7,429 bases of DNA from JBCCIM01 sp045106435 (GCA_045106435.1 JBGCEN010000166.1:1-7429); one strand, 5' to 3'; positions 1 to 7,262 are shown, numbered from the stretch's first letter. The notes: generated from the sequence alone by a model not told the origin. Numbers and translations are program-made.

Positions 1-15
1 ATCCGCTTTTTTATT
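1..15 (+). terminator. Possible 3' half of an intrinsic terminator of a convergent gene outside the window
   Basis: The window opens with ATCCGC followed directly by six T and then ATTT, which is how the descending arm and T-tract of a rho-independent terminator look on the plus strand. The matching ascending arm (expected GCGGAT) would lie just before base 1 and cannot be seen. If correct, a plus-strand gene ends just left of the window and converges on the sialidase gene. This is inferred from half a signal only. Confidence 0.25.
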
Positions 16-20
16 TGCAT

Positions 21-66
21 CAGTCGGGCTGCGCCCTCGTGTCGCACGTAACGCTGCTATGCGCTC
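21..66. repeat. GC-rich patch with three consecutive short inverted repeats
   Basis: This patch is clearly richer in G+C than the A/T-rich DNA on both sides. It contains three tiny inverted repeats in a row: GGGC-TGC-GCCC (26-36), CGTG-TCG-CACG (38-48) and CGC-N6-GCG (52-63). The words GCTGCGCCCTC (29-39) and GCTGCTATGCGCTC (53-66) also resemble each other. It lies between probable convergent gene ends and has no convincing coding content; the plus-strand frame through it (15-197) looks like chance. It could be a copy of a dispersed intergenic repeat or a decayed element, which one copy cannot decide. Confidence 0.35.
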
Positions 67-166
67 AAAAAGTCGTATCCAAAATCACTCAAAATCTCAT
101 CTCTCTCAATTGTGAACCTCAAATCTCAACAGTTTCTGAATTTCACATTTTCAATTTTAAATTCAA

Positions 167-190
167 GACTTTATCCATTTGGATAAAGTC
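167..190 (-). terminator. Perfect hairpin downstream of the sialidase gene, probable intrinsic terminator
   Basis: GACTTTATCC (167-176) and GGATAAAGTC (181-190) are exact reverse complements separated by a 4-base loop, giving a 10-bp perfect stem. The hairpin begins 3 bases past the sialidase stop codon (194-196). On the minus strand the stem is followed by TTGAATTTAAAATTG, which is A/T-rich but not a clean run of T, so termination may be leaky. Because stem and flanks are symmetric, it could also work on plus-strand transcripts, where the A/T-rich tract would precede the stem. Confidence 0.65.
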
Positions 191-193
191 CAG

Positions 194-1318
194 CTAGGGT
201 CTTAACGGAGCTTCGTAGCTATCTTTCCCATCCGTTAGCCATGAGAGGGAGAAGCTGGTAAACACGTTTTCCTTGTAGTCGTCTTTTTCAAAGAAGAGGC
301 CGATTTCTCCGTTTTCGAGGATCGTTAACGAAGAGTAGGCTGAGCCTTCCGGGTAGATGGTTTTGCCGGCAGACCATGTTTGGCCTTCGTCATAGCTGAT
401 CCGTACCGTCATGTTTTTTCGGCCTTCCACCATTTTTGCGTTGGAGAAGAGGAGCCGGTTTTTCGAGTAGCCATCGTTCACATCGGTGTATCGGATAATG
501 CTCCCATTGCAACCTGGATCTATGAGCTCTGGCTCTGGCCTTGACTCCCAGGTCTGCCCCTGATCCTTCGAAACATGAACGTGCCGCATGCCACCTCCGT
601 TAACGCGACTGTTGATCATCCAACGGCCATCCTGCAATTCAACTATTTTAGATTCATTGGCCGGCTTCACAGGCGTATCTATCAGAAACCAGCTTTGTCC
701 GTGGTCTTTGCTCGCAAACAGATGTAGTCCATTTTCCAGGTTTACCAGGGTGTGAACCAACATGCCTGAGCGTGTCAGAATCCCGCGTCCTGAGGTAATG
801 AATTTAAAATCGTTGTGCCATTCAGGCTTTGTTATCTGGGCCGTAATGTCTCTGGGCGTACTCCATGATCTTCCATTGTCTATACTCTCCATTACATGCA
901 GATAATAGACATCACGCTCTTTGGGCAAGTCCATGTAATTGTAGAACAAGAATATTTTCCCCGTCATGTCGTCTACAATCATAGAAGGGTCTGATGCAGA
1001 CCTGCCCAGCGGAAAATCTGCAATGGTTTTTATGTCCGACCACGTTTGTCCGTTATCACTGCTACGGCGTAAAACAATGTTGATGTCGTCGCTCCACTTT
1101 AGATCACCACATGACGGGACACGCTCATCAATTGCAGCTAAAAGGTCGCCATTAGGGGCAGTAACAATAGACGGGATCCGATAGCAGGATACGCCTTCTT
1201 CCATGCTCGTGTTAAACAAGTCTATAAAGGGGGGCGTGTCTTCAGTGCTGGTTTTATCTGATTGTGCATAAATGTTCAGGGGCAATAGCAAAATCAGGGT
1301 CAATATAAACGTCTTCAT
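194..1318 (-). CDS. nanH: Secreted exo-alpha-sialidase (neuraminidase), GH33 family, BNR/Asp-box propeller
   Basis: This enzyme should hydrolyse terminal alpha-linked sialic acids from glycoconjugates outside the cytoplasm. Residues 1-18 form a Sec signal peptide (K2, hydrophobic 4-17, likely cut IYA|QS). The mature protein shows the sialidase six-bladed propeller hallmarks: a YRIP motif at 46-49 carrying arginine R47, and five Asp-boxes (S-x-D-x-G-x-[ST]-W) at about 86-93, 145-152, 203-210, 250-257 and 308-315. By comparison with known sialidases (from memory), R47, R238 and R300 form the carboxylate-binding arginine triad, D72 is the acid/base, Y328 in GSAYSSL is the nucleophile and E222 its partner. 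The R300-to-Y328 spacing of 28 residues matches my memory of characterised enzymes. At 374 residues it is a minimal catalytic domain with no carbohydrate-binding module. The ATG at 1318 starts exactly at the signal peptide; no Shine-Dalgarno precedes it. Hydrolase versus trans- or anhydro-sialidase activity cannot be separated here. Confidence 0.93.
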   Translation of the reverse strand: MKTFILTLILLLPLNIYAQSDKTSTEDTPPFIDLFNTSMEEGVSCYRIPSIVTAPNGDLLAAIDERVPSCGDLKWSDDINIVLRRSSDNGQTWSDIKTIADFPLGRSASDPSMIVDDMTGKIFLFYNYMDLPKERDVYYLHVMESIDNGRSWSTPRDITAQITKPEWHNDFKFITSGRGILTRSGMLVHTLVNLENGLHLFASKDHGQSWFLIDTPVKPANESKIVELQDGRWMINSRVNGGGMRHVHVSKDQGQTWESRPEPELIDPGCNGSIIRYTDVNDGYSKNRLLFSNAKMVEGRKNMTVRISYDEGQTWSAGKTIYPEGSAYSSLTILENGEIGLFFEKDDYKENVFTSFSLSWLTDGKDSYEAPLRP

Positions 1319-1343
1319 GGGGGATTATTAAGTATGGCAGATG

Positions 1344-1368
1344 ATACTCAGCATAGATACAAGCATAG
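1344..1368. repeat. Imperfect tandem direct repeat upstream of the sialidase start
   Basis: ATACTCAGCATAG (1344-1356) is followed immediately by ATACAAGCATAG (1357-1368). Both share ATAC and AGCATAG and differ by a short indel/substitution between them. The pair lies 26-50 bases upstream of the sialidase ATG, where a promoter or direct-repeat operator would be expected. No regulator family can be named from this. Confidence 0.35.
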
Positions 1369-1462
1369 TTGAGACGATGACATAACAGCATGCATGTGCT
1401 TGTACTTAGTTTACCTGGGAAATGATAAGTATTGCATCCTTTACAAGCCATTCGAAAATTTC

Positions 1463-1484
1463 AGCACGGAAGAGAACTGGTGCT
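1463..1484 (-). terminator. Weak stem-loop after the TolC-family gene, possible terminator or attenuator
   Basis: AGCAC (1463-1467) pairs with GTGCT (1480-1484) around a 12-base loop. On the minus strand it is followed by GAAATTTTC, a short A/T-rich tract. It lies about 33 bases past the outer-membrane-factor stop codon, a sensible place for operon termination. The 5-bp stem, large loop and lack of a run of T make it weak, so read-through into the sialidase gene is possible. Confidence 0.2.
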
Positions 1485-1516
1485 ACATAACAATCTGGGA
1501 TTATATTTGAAGTTAA

Positions 1517-2794
1517 TCATTCCCCAGTATTGAACACCAGGTCTTCCCCGGTAAATCGTTCCAGTTCGATGAGTTGGTCATAGTAGTCTCGTAGTGCATT
1601 GTAGTATCGTCGCTCACTGGCCAGATACGTGCGCTGGGTGTCTAGCAGCGTCAGCAGATCCAGTTCTCCCAGCCGATACCCTTCTTGCGTTTTTGCAAGC
1701 AGTTCTTCCGTTTTGGTACGGACATTACTGTTGTACCGATCAATAATGTTTTTGCTAGACTGGTAGCCGGCCCAGGCTTGTTCAACCTGCTTTTTAAGAT
1801 CGATAAAAACAGCTTGTTTGTGCCATACGAGACGCTGGGACTGGGCTTTTGCAATTTGTACGGCACCTTTATGATTGGGCACTACCCACAAGGGGAGACG
1901 CAAGCCAATTTGAAAACCATATCGATCATACCCTGAGCCAAAGTCTTGTTTAAAAAGATCTACCTGAATGGCAGGAAGAAGAGCGCTTCGCGCACCTTTG
2001 ACGCCAAATTGGGCCGCATCCACACTTTTTGATGCGCTCAATAGCTCAGGTTGCAGACCTAGCCGGCTCAATGCTGCAGCATGATCAAGATTCGATATCA
2101 CATATATGAGCGTATCGGGAAACGTAATAGAAGAATCATCTATATCTGGATCCAAGCCAATGATATTTAGAAGTTCAAGCCGCGCATTTTGGAATTGGCG
2201 TTGGGTGTCTTCAAGGTTTGATCGCGCTTCAGCACCTTGTATCTCTGCTTTCATTAACTCCAGTTCGGATACTTCTCCCACCTCGGTACGCACACTTGCT
2301 ACTTCTGTAAGCTGTTCAGCAAGCCGAACTTCCTGTGTATGTAACTGCACGAGCGCTTGTGCAAACAACACGTTGGTGTAGGCTCTTTTAACACTGCCTT
2401 TAACCATGTGTGTCGCAGACTCCAATTCAAGCATTAAGGCCTCTTGCTCTGTTCGCTTCTGAGAGACCTTGTAGTAGCTTGAAAGGGGGAAGTCGATAGC
2501 CTGGGAAACGCCAACGCGTTGTTCAGCGAAGATACCATCATCAATCCCTTCTTTGGTATAACTAAGTGCGGGGGAATGAATGCCTAGCGAAGATATTCGC
2601 TCACCGCCTTTCTCTCGTATTTTTTCACGGATTTTGTTTAACGCGGGGTGTTGATCATGCGCCAGCTTTATGGCTTCACGAACAGTAAGTTGATTTACTT
2701 CTGTTGATGCATCTTGTGCTGAAGCAACTGATACAAAAAGTATCATTTGAAAGAGCGTTGCAGCAGCATATCGGGGAAATACTTTGTTAAGCAT
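1517..2794 (-). CDS. TolC-family outer-membrane efflux channel of a metal RND pump (CzcC/CusC-like)
   Basis: This is the outer-membrane factor (OEP family) that should trimerise into the beta-barrel and periplasmic alpha-barrel duct through which the pump expels its substrate. Residues 1-26 form a signal peptide with cleavage likely at ASA|Q. There is no lipobox cysteine, so it is predicted not to be lipidated, unlike E. coli CusC. The mature chain shows two similar halves rich in long helices: roughly 35-215, with heptad-like Leu/Glu/Ala content at 118-215, and 235-415, with QAVFIDLKKQVEQAWAGYQ near 327-345 and a second long helix near 350-412. The motif GYRLGELDLLTLLDTQRTYL (372-391) is typical of the C-terminal repeat of OEP proteins. 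Length 425 is usual for CzcC-type members. The start at 2794 lies 14 bases past the permease stop, implying co-transcription. It is the last gene of the operon. Confidence 0.92.
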   Translation of the reverse strand: MLNKVFPRYAAATLFQMILFVSVASAQDASTEVNQLTVREAIKLAHDQHPALNKIREKIREKGGERISSLGIHSPALSYTKEGIDDGIFAEQRVGVSQAIDFPLSSYYKVSQKRTEQEALMLELESATHMVKGSVKRAYTNVLFAQALVQLHTQEVRLAEQLTEVASVRTEVGEVSELELMKAEIQGAEARSNLEDTQRQFQNARLELLNIIGLDPDIDDSSITFPDTLIYVISNLDHAAALSRLGLQPELLSASKSVDAAQFGVKGARSALLPAIQVDLFKQDFGSGYDRYGFQIGLRLPLWVVPNHKGAVQIAKAQSQRLVWHKQAVFIDLKKQVEQAWAGYQSSKNIIDRYNSNVRTKTEELLAKTQEGYRLGELDLLTLLDTQRTYLASERRYYNALRDYYDQLIELERFTGEDLVFNTGE

Positions 2795-2808
2795 ATTTCG
2801 CAGGTGTT

Positions 2809-5800
2809 TTACTTGGCTTTTGAATCAGTTTGTGCGAGAAGCGTATCTCCATCTTGACTCAAGTTTTCAATATCAACTGGTAACCTATCATCTCTTTCAA
2901 TCCAGTTGTATATGGTTGGAAGTACCAACAGGGTTAGCAGCGTGGCCGTTATCAATCCGCCAATAACAACTGTGGCAAGAGGGCGCTGAACCTCTGAGCC
3001 CGGCCCTGTATTAAAAGCCATGGGTATAAATCCGAGACTGGCCACAAGCGCGGTCATCAGGACGGGGCGTAATCTATCTGCTGCGCCCTCTATGGTTGCT
3101 CTGCGCACGGTCAGGCCTCTTTGCCGTAGTGTATTCAGATGAGAAATGAGTACAATCCCATTCAAGACAGCCACACCAAATAGAGCCACAAAACCAATAC
3201 TTGCGGAGACGGAGAGGTAAAGGCCTCTAATCCAGAGTAAAAAGACTCCTCCGGAGAGCGCGATGGGCAGGTTTAGGAAGATGAGCCAGGCATATCTAAA
3301 ATGCCCAAACATCAGATAAAGAAGGCCCATGATGATAAAAAGCACAAGAGGGACCACGATGTACAGATGGCGCATGGCCCGTTGCTGATCCTCGAATGCT
3401 CCCCCGTAAGCTATAAAGACGCCGGCTGGGACATCAACATTATTTGCAATGATCGATTGCAGATTCGCTACATAACTCCCAACATCAATTCCAATGAGAT
3501 TTATACCGACAATAACGCGGCGCTGGCCATTTTCCCTGGCTATCTCACGCGGGCCTTCTTCCATCGTGATTTCTGCAACTCTGGAGAGCGGGATAAAATC
3601 GCCTGAGGGCAAATGAACCGGGACATTCATGATATCCCGAAAACTTGAGCGAATGTTTTGAGGATAGCGCACGACAATGTCGAACCGTCGTTGTCCTTCG
3701 TAGGTCTCGCTCGCAACATAGCCTCCAACACCAGCCTCAATGATTTGCTGAACATCATTAACATTCAGCCCATACGATGCGACTGCCTCACGATCGATCT
3801 GTATGTTGAGATAAGGCTGGCCAATGGGTTGCTCAAGTTGAAAGTTGTCAGTGCCTTCAATTTGAGGAAGCAGCTGTGTAATCTGTTCTCCCACCTGATC
3901 AAGTGTTTCGAGGTCTTCGCCATAGAGCTTGACTGCGATGTCGCTTTTAACCCCACTGGTGAGTTCATCCACACGCATCGCGATGGGTTGTGTGAAGTTA
4001 TATGCCAGTCCTGGCTCCGTTAAAAGAAAAGGTCGAATTTCTTCAGCGATGTCCTCTTTACTTAAGCCGTTTCGCCATTCATCGTGTGGTTTGAGCACAA
4101 CCCATACATCGGTTTGATGCACCCCCATCCAGTCATTGGCAAGATCGCTGCGGCCTGTTTTAGGGACTACTGTCTGGATTTCCGGGATATTTCGCATCAA
4201 CTCGCCGGCCAGCCAGTTTGCGTTTTCGACGGACTCCCGTAGTGTAACACTGGGCATGCGAATCTGCTCAATCAAAATGGAGCCTTCGTCCAGTTCAGGT
4301 AAGAATTCAGTACCCAGACGTGTCATGATGACCATCGAAAAGGCAAAGATGAGGAGGGCTATGCCTATAACAAGTGCTCGTTGGTCCAGGCTTTTTTCGA
4401 GAATGCGACTGTAGCGGGGGCGCAGCCATTCCATCACATAATTGCGCCGAACTTTGACGCCTTTGCGAAAGACGATCATTGCTATAGCCGGCACATACAC
4501 CAGAGCAAGAATGAGCGATCCAAATACTGCTGTGGCTACTGTGATGGCCATGGGCCGAAATAGAATGCCTTCCATACCGCTAAATGTTGCGATCGGCACG
4601 TACACCATGAGGATGATGAGTACCCCAAAAAAGATGGGACGAACCACTTCTTTGGCCGATGCTCTCATGACCTGTAGCCTGGGGCGCTTGCCACCATCTT
4701 GTTCTAGTCGGTGCACCATGTTTTCGACCATCACCACCGAGCCATCTACCACCATACCAAAGTCAATGGCACCCAGACTCATCAAGTTTGCGGCCAATCC
4801 AAACTCTCGCATTCCGATAAAGGCAAACAACATGGAAAGCGGAATGACAGATGCAACGATGAGTGCTCCACGTATCTCACCTAGCAGCAATAGCAAAACT
4901 GCTACAACAAAAAACCCACCTTCGAGCAGGTTTGTACTGACCGTCCTGGTCGTTCGTGCAACCAGGTCACTTTGGTCATAGAATTTTTCTATGTACGCCC
5001 CCTCGGGGAGGCCAAGATTTACTTCATCCAACTTGCTTTCAATGGCCTGAATAACTTCGCGTCCATTGCCGCCCCTGAGCATCATCACGATGCCGGTAAC
5101 AATTTCTCCTTTGCCATCCTGCGTAACTGCTCCTTGCCGAAGTTGAGGTCCAATCGCAACCTCAGCAACGTCACGTACAAAGATGGGACGATCACCCCGT
5201 CTGGTGACAACAATATTTTCTACATCGCTGGTCTCTCGAACAAGCCCAAACCCGCGTATTATATATTGCTCTCGGTTGTGTTCAAGGTAATTGCCACCAG
5301 AGACGCTATTGTTTTCGCCGATTGCATCAATAACATCGCCCAGTCCAATGCCAAAGGCGCGGAGCTGATCGGGTTTGATGGTCACATCATATTGTTTAAC
5401 AAATCCGCCAAACGAGTTAATTTCAGTGACGCCCTGGATTGTTTTGAGTTGAGGAGCGATGAGCCAGTCTTGCATTTCTCTCAGCTCAATAAGAGAATAT
5501 CCATCCCCTCGAACCACGTACTGAAAGATTTCTCCCAGTGCCGTTGAAATAGGCCCAAGCTGAGGGGTAGACACGCCCTGAGGCAAGTCGCCGGCAGCAC
5601 TTTGCAGGCGTTGACTTACCAACTGGCGTGCAAAATAGATATCCGTATTTTCTTCGAACTCTACGGTTACCGCCGAGAGACCAAACTGCGAAACTGAACG
5701 GACCTCTTTAACATCAGGCAATCCGTTCATTGTCGTTTCAATCGGGAAACTAACAAATCGCTCTACATCGTAGGGTGAGTATCTACCGGCCTTTGTTATT

Positions 5801-5946
5801 ACGAGCACCTGAATAGGGGTAACATCAGGTAGCGAATTGATGGGAAGCTGTTGAAGTGAAAACAAGCCGCCGGCACACATCAACAATACAAGCGAGAGCG
5901 CTACAAACTTTTGATGCAGGCTAAAATCTATAATCTTCTTGAGCAT
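2809..5946 (-). CDS. czcA: HME-family RND efflux permease (CzcA/CusA type), probable divalent metal pump
   Basis: This is the inner-membrane proton/metal antiporter of the tripartite pump. At 1045 residues it has normal full length with the RND 1+5, 1+5 plan: TM1 about 13-34, a periplasmic loop to about 337, TM2-6 within 338-494, TM7 about 525-543, a second loop to about 860, and TM8-12 within 862-1016. The TM4 motif DFGMVVDGSVVMVEN places D395, D401 and E408 with the same spacing as the essential D402, D408 and E415 of CzcA (known from that family). In E. coli CusA the corresponding stretch lacks DFG, and its Cu/Ag ligands are three methionines. From my recalled alignment, two of these positions are E661 (RVDELTSG) and L727 (SYGLNVND) here, and no Met is seen near the third. 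That argues for divalent cations such as Zn, Co, Ni or Cd over Cu+/Ag+. A hydrophilic tail of about 28 residues follows TM12. It sits between the adaptor and channel genes with no frameshift. Confidence 0.95.
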   Translation of the reverse strand: MLKKIIDFSLHQKFVALSLVLLMCAGGLFSLQQLPINSLPDVTPIQVLVITKAGRYSPYDVERFVSFPIETTMNGLPDVKEVRSVSQFGLSAVTVEFEENTDIYFARQLVSQRLQSAAGDLPQGVSTPQLGPISTALGEIFQYVVRGDGYSLIELREMQDWLIAPQLKTIQGVTEINSFGGFVKQYDVTIKPDQLRAFGIGLGDVIDAIGENNSVSGGNYLEHNREQYIIRGFGLVRETSDVENIVVTRRGDRPIFVRDVAEVAIGPQLRQGAVTQDGKGEIVTGIVMMLRGGNGREVIQAIESKLDEVNLGLPEGAYIEKFYDQSDLVARTTRTVSTNLLEGGFFVVAVLLLLLGEIRGALIVASVIPLSMLFAFIGMREFGLAANLMSLGAIDFGMVVDGSVVMVENMVHRLEQDGGKRPRLQVMRASAKEVVRPIFFGVLIILMVYVPIATFSGMEGILFRPMAITVATAVFGSLILALVYVPAIAMIVFRKGVKVRRNYVMEWLRPRYSRILEKSLDQRALVIGIALLIFAFSMVIMTRLGTEFLPELDEGSILIEQIRMPSVTLRESVENANWLAGELMRNIPEIQTVVPKTGRSDLANDWMGVHQTDVWVVLKPHDEWRNGLSKEDIAEEIRPFLLTEPGLAYNFTQPIAMRVDELTSGVKSDIAVKLYGEDLETLDQVGEQITQLLPQIEGTDNFQLEQPIGQPYLNIQIDREAVASYGLNVNDVQQIIEAGVGGYVASETYEGQRRFDIVVRYPQNIRSSFRDIMNVPVHLPSGDFIPLSRVAEITMEEGPREIARENGQRRVIVGINLIGIDVGSYVANLQSIIANNVDVPAGVFIAYGGAFEDQQRAMRHLYIVVPLVLFIIMGLLYLMFGHFRYAWLIFLNLPIALSGGVFLLWIRGLYLSVSASIGFVALFGVAVLNGIVLISHLNTLRQRGLTVRRATIEGAADRLRPVLMTALVASLGFIPMAFNTGPGSEVQRPLATVVIGGLITATLLTLLVLPTIYNWIERDDRLPVDIENLSQDGDTLLAQTDSKAK

Positions 5947-6003
5947 TTCAGTTCTCTATTCTTTGTTGCTCTTTCTATAATCTGAAGAATCTCTTAATGC
6001 TTA
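5947..6003 (-). other. Short spacer between adaptor and permease genes
   Basis: The 57 bases between the adaptor stop and the permease ATG are purine- and A-rich on the minus strand (for example GAGCAACAAAGAATAGAGAA before the start). No hairpin followed by a T-run and no promoter-like pair is visible, supporting co-transcription. The nearest purine-rich match before the ATG is AGAG, too weak to call a Shine-Dalgarno. Confidence 0.5.
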
Positions 6004-7218
6004 TCATTCTCCATACTGGTCAAAACGTCCCAGCGCTTTCAGACTAAAGACTTGTGTAATTGCAACCTCTTCACCTGCAGCCAAGCCAGACTGTACCATA
6101 ACTTTTTCGTTGTCAATCCTGCTTATGTCAATTGTTCGTTTCTCAAACGAGGTTGCATTTTTCCGAACAAATACGGTGGATTTATTCCCTTCATATTGAA
6201 TAGCCGACAAAGGAATGGTGAGCACAGGTTGGCCTGGAGTCGCCATCACCTGAACCTGAACATTTTGCCCGGGCAATGGCCATCCAGCATTGGTAGGTGC
6301 GATGATATTCACCATCACCGATTTAGTTGATTCATTCAGCGCTGGACTTATGGTGTTGACGGTAGCCTGAATGAAACGATCAGAAGAACCGTTCAGGCTG
6401 ATGGTCGCGGGATCTCCTGTGTGTACGAGTAGTGCATTTTCGGGTGAAAGATAGCCCCGTATTAACACGTGTTTCGGATTGATAATACTGAGCATCTTTT
6501 CATAACCACTCACAGCTTGCCCAAGATCGATCAAATGTTCGTTGATCGTACCGCTAATGGGGGCCCTGATTGTAAGCACAGGCCGGTTGTCTGCACCTTG
6601 TTGCCATGCCTCCAACTGTTTATCTGAGATGCCAAGAATTTTCAGTTGCGCATTCACAGCGCGTACGTCAGCACCAGTTCTTGTTAACTCAGCCTTTGCC
6701 TTCTCCAGTGCACTCAGCGGGCTGATTTTTTTCTCTACGAGCTGCTCTAGCCGGTTGACCTGTTGCATGTTATACGTCTCGGCGGCTTTGGCCTGTATGA
6801 AATCCGCCACGAGGCCGGCAAATTCGAGACTCTCTAATTCCAGCAAGACTTCACCTTTGCGGACAGGCTCTCCTTCGTGTGCCAGGATCCGGTTGACTCT
6901 TCCTGTGATCGGAGCACTTACGATGGCAATATTATCAGGTGCGGGGAAAACCGTCCCGGGCATGGAAAGCGCAAAGGGATCAGAAGAAAGCGTTGCCGGC
7001 GCTGTGGAGATATTAAGATCCGCAGCCTGCCCGGGATCAAGTTTGACTATTTGCATCTGCATTTCTGCAGGACCTTGCACCGAAGGGGGGGACGTAATTT
7101 CTGATGGATTTACATGAGCGGTATCTTCCTGACTGCATCCCGCTATAAACGGAAGGCCTGCAAAAAGCGTTAATAGGAGAACCGGTATCCATTGATGATA
7201 TGTGCGGGTGTATGCCAT
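6004..7218 (-). CDS. Periplasmic adaptor lipoprotein of the metal RND pump (membrane fusion protein, CzcB/CusB-like)
   Basis: This membrane fusion protein should link the permease to the TolC-type channel across the periplasm. Residues 1-27 form a lipoprotein signal peptide ending in the lipobox FIAG|C, so C28 is the predicted lipidated residue. After a disordered Pro/Ser-rich linker (about 29-52) come the usual parts: the first half of a lipoyl-like domain (SAPITGRVNRILAHEGEPVRKGE, about 101-123), a helical hairpin (about 133-205, Gln/Glu/Ala/Leu rich), the second lipoyl half (RAPISGTINEHLIDLGQAV, about 218-236), a beta-barrel domain (about 248-330) and a membrane-proximal domain (about 331-395). 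Length 404 is normal. It lacks the N-terminal PMYPN...MDM methionine metal site of E. coli CusB; only an isolated MQM (53-55) is present, and there is no His-rich segment. This agrees with a non-copper pump. It is the first gene of the operon. The ATG at 7218 is chosen because the signal peptide begins there. Confidence 0.92.
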   Translation of the reverse strand: MAYTRTYHQWIPVLLLTLFAGLPFIAGCSQEDTAHVNPSEITSPPSVQGPAEMQMQIVKLDPGQAADLNISTAPATLSSDPFALSMPGTVFPAPDNIAIVSAPITGRVNRILAHEGEPVRKGEVLLELESLEFAGLVADFIQAKAAETYNMQQVNRLEQLVEKKISPLSALEKAKAELTRTGADVRAVNAQLKILGISDKQLEAWQQGADNRPVLTIRAPISGTINEHLIDLGQAVSGYEKMLSIINPKHVLIRGYLSPENALLVHTGDPATISLNGSSDRFIQATVNTISPALNESTKSVMVNIIAPTNAGWPLPGQNVQVQVMATPGQPVLTIPLSAIQYEGNKSTVFVRKNATSFEKRTIDISRIDNEKVMVQSGLAAGEEVAITQVFSLKALGRFDQYGE

Positions 7219-7236
7219 TTAAATAACTGGAGTATG

Positions 7237-7262
7237 CCTCCCCGAAAAATCTGATAGGGAGG
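7237..7262 (-). promoter_or_regulatory. Leader hairpin upstream of the pump operon, burying an SD-like GGGGAGG
   Basis: CCTCCC (7237-7242) and GGGAGG (7257-7262) are exact reverse complements around a 14-base loop. On the minus-strand transcript the order is CCTCCC, loop, GGGGAGG. The 3' arm therefore resembles a Shine-Dalgarno sequence, but it ends 18 bases before the ATG, farther than the normal 5-10. It may be a structured leader affecting translation or mRNA stability, or an operator in DNA form. There is no T-run after it, so it is not a classical terminator. No known riboswitch class is recognised. Confidence 0.4.

Larger units (their letters stand above)
1319..1516 (-). other. Intergenic region between the pump operon and the sialidase gene, promoter unresolved
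   Basis: These 198 bases separate two same-strand genes and are long enough for a separate sialidase promoter. An exact TATAAT on the minus strand lies at 1500-1505, but no good -35 element sits 16-18 bases upstream of it, and it would leave a leader of about 175 bases. I find no clear Bacteroidota-type element (TAnnTTTG) nearer the start. Bases before the ATG read CATACTTAATAATCCCCC on the minus strand, with no Shine-Dalgarno. An open frame crossing from 1451 into the sialidase gene (stop at 1254) has no family features and is judged spurious. Confidence 0.4.

Noticed and set aside
15..197. Plus-strand 60-codon frame across the left intergenic region
   Set aside because: It crosses the GC-rich palindromic patch and the terminator hairpin, overlaps the sialidase stop, and has low-complexity Ser/Ile/Phe content with no domain.
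1387..1400. Palindrome-like AGCATGCATGTGCT upstream of the sialidase gene
   Set aside because: Only the 8-base CATGCATG core is a true palindrome. The outer AGCA/TGCT arms do not align without a gap, so no operator is claimed.
1254..1451. Minus-strand 65-codon frame overlapping the sialidase start
   Set aside because: It runs out of frame into the sialidase signal-peptide region. Its His/Tyr/Cys-rich translation has no recognisable features, and the overlap of 65 bases is unlikely for a real gene here.
4442..5547. Two plus-strand open frames of 179 and 191 codons (4442-4981, 4972-5547)
   Set aside because: They lie antisense to the permease in regions encoding its conserved membrane and periplasmic segments. 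Their translations are rich in Ser/Met/Thr/Pro or lack any family features; they are shadows.
6542..7117. Plus-strand open frame of 191 codons antisense to the adaptor
   Set aside because: The translation is Ser/Ala/Cys-rich, as expected from reading an Ala/Glu/Leu-rich gene backwards, and the opposite strand is a well-supported adaptor.
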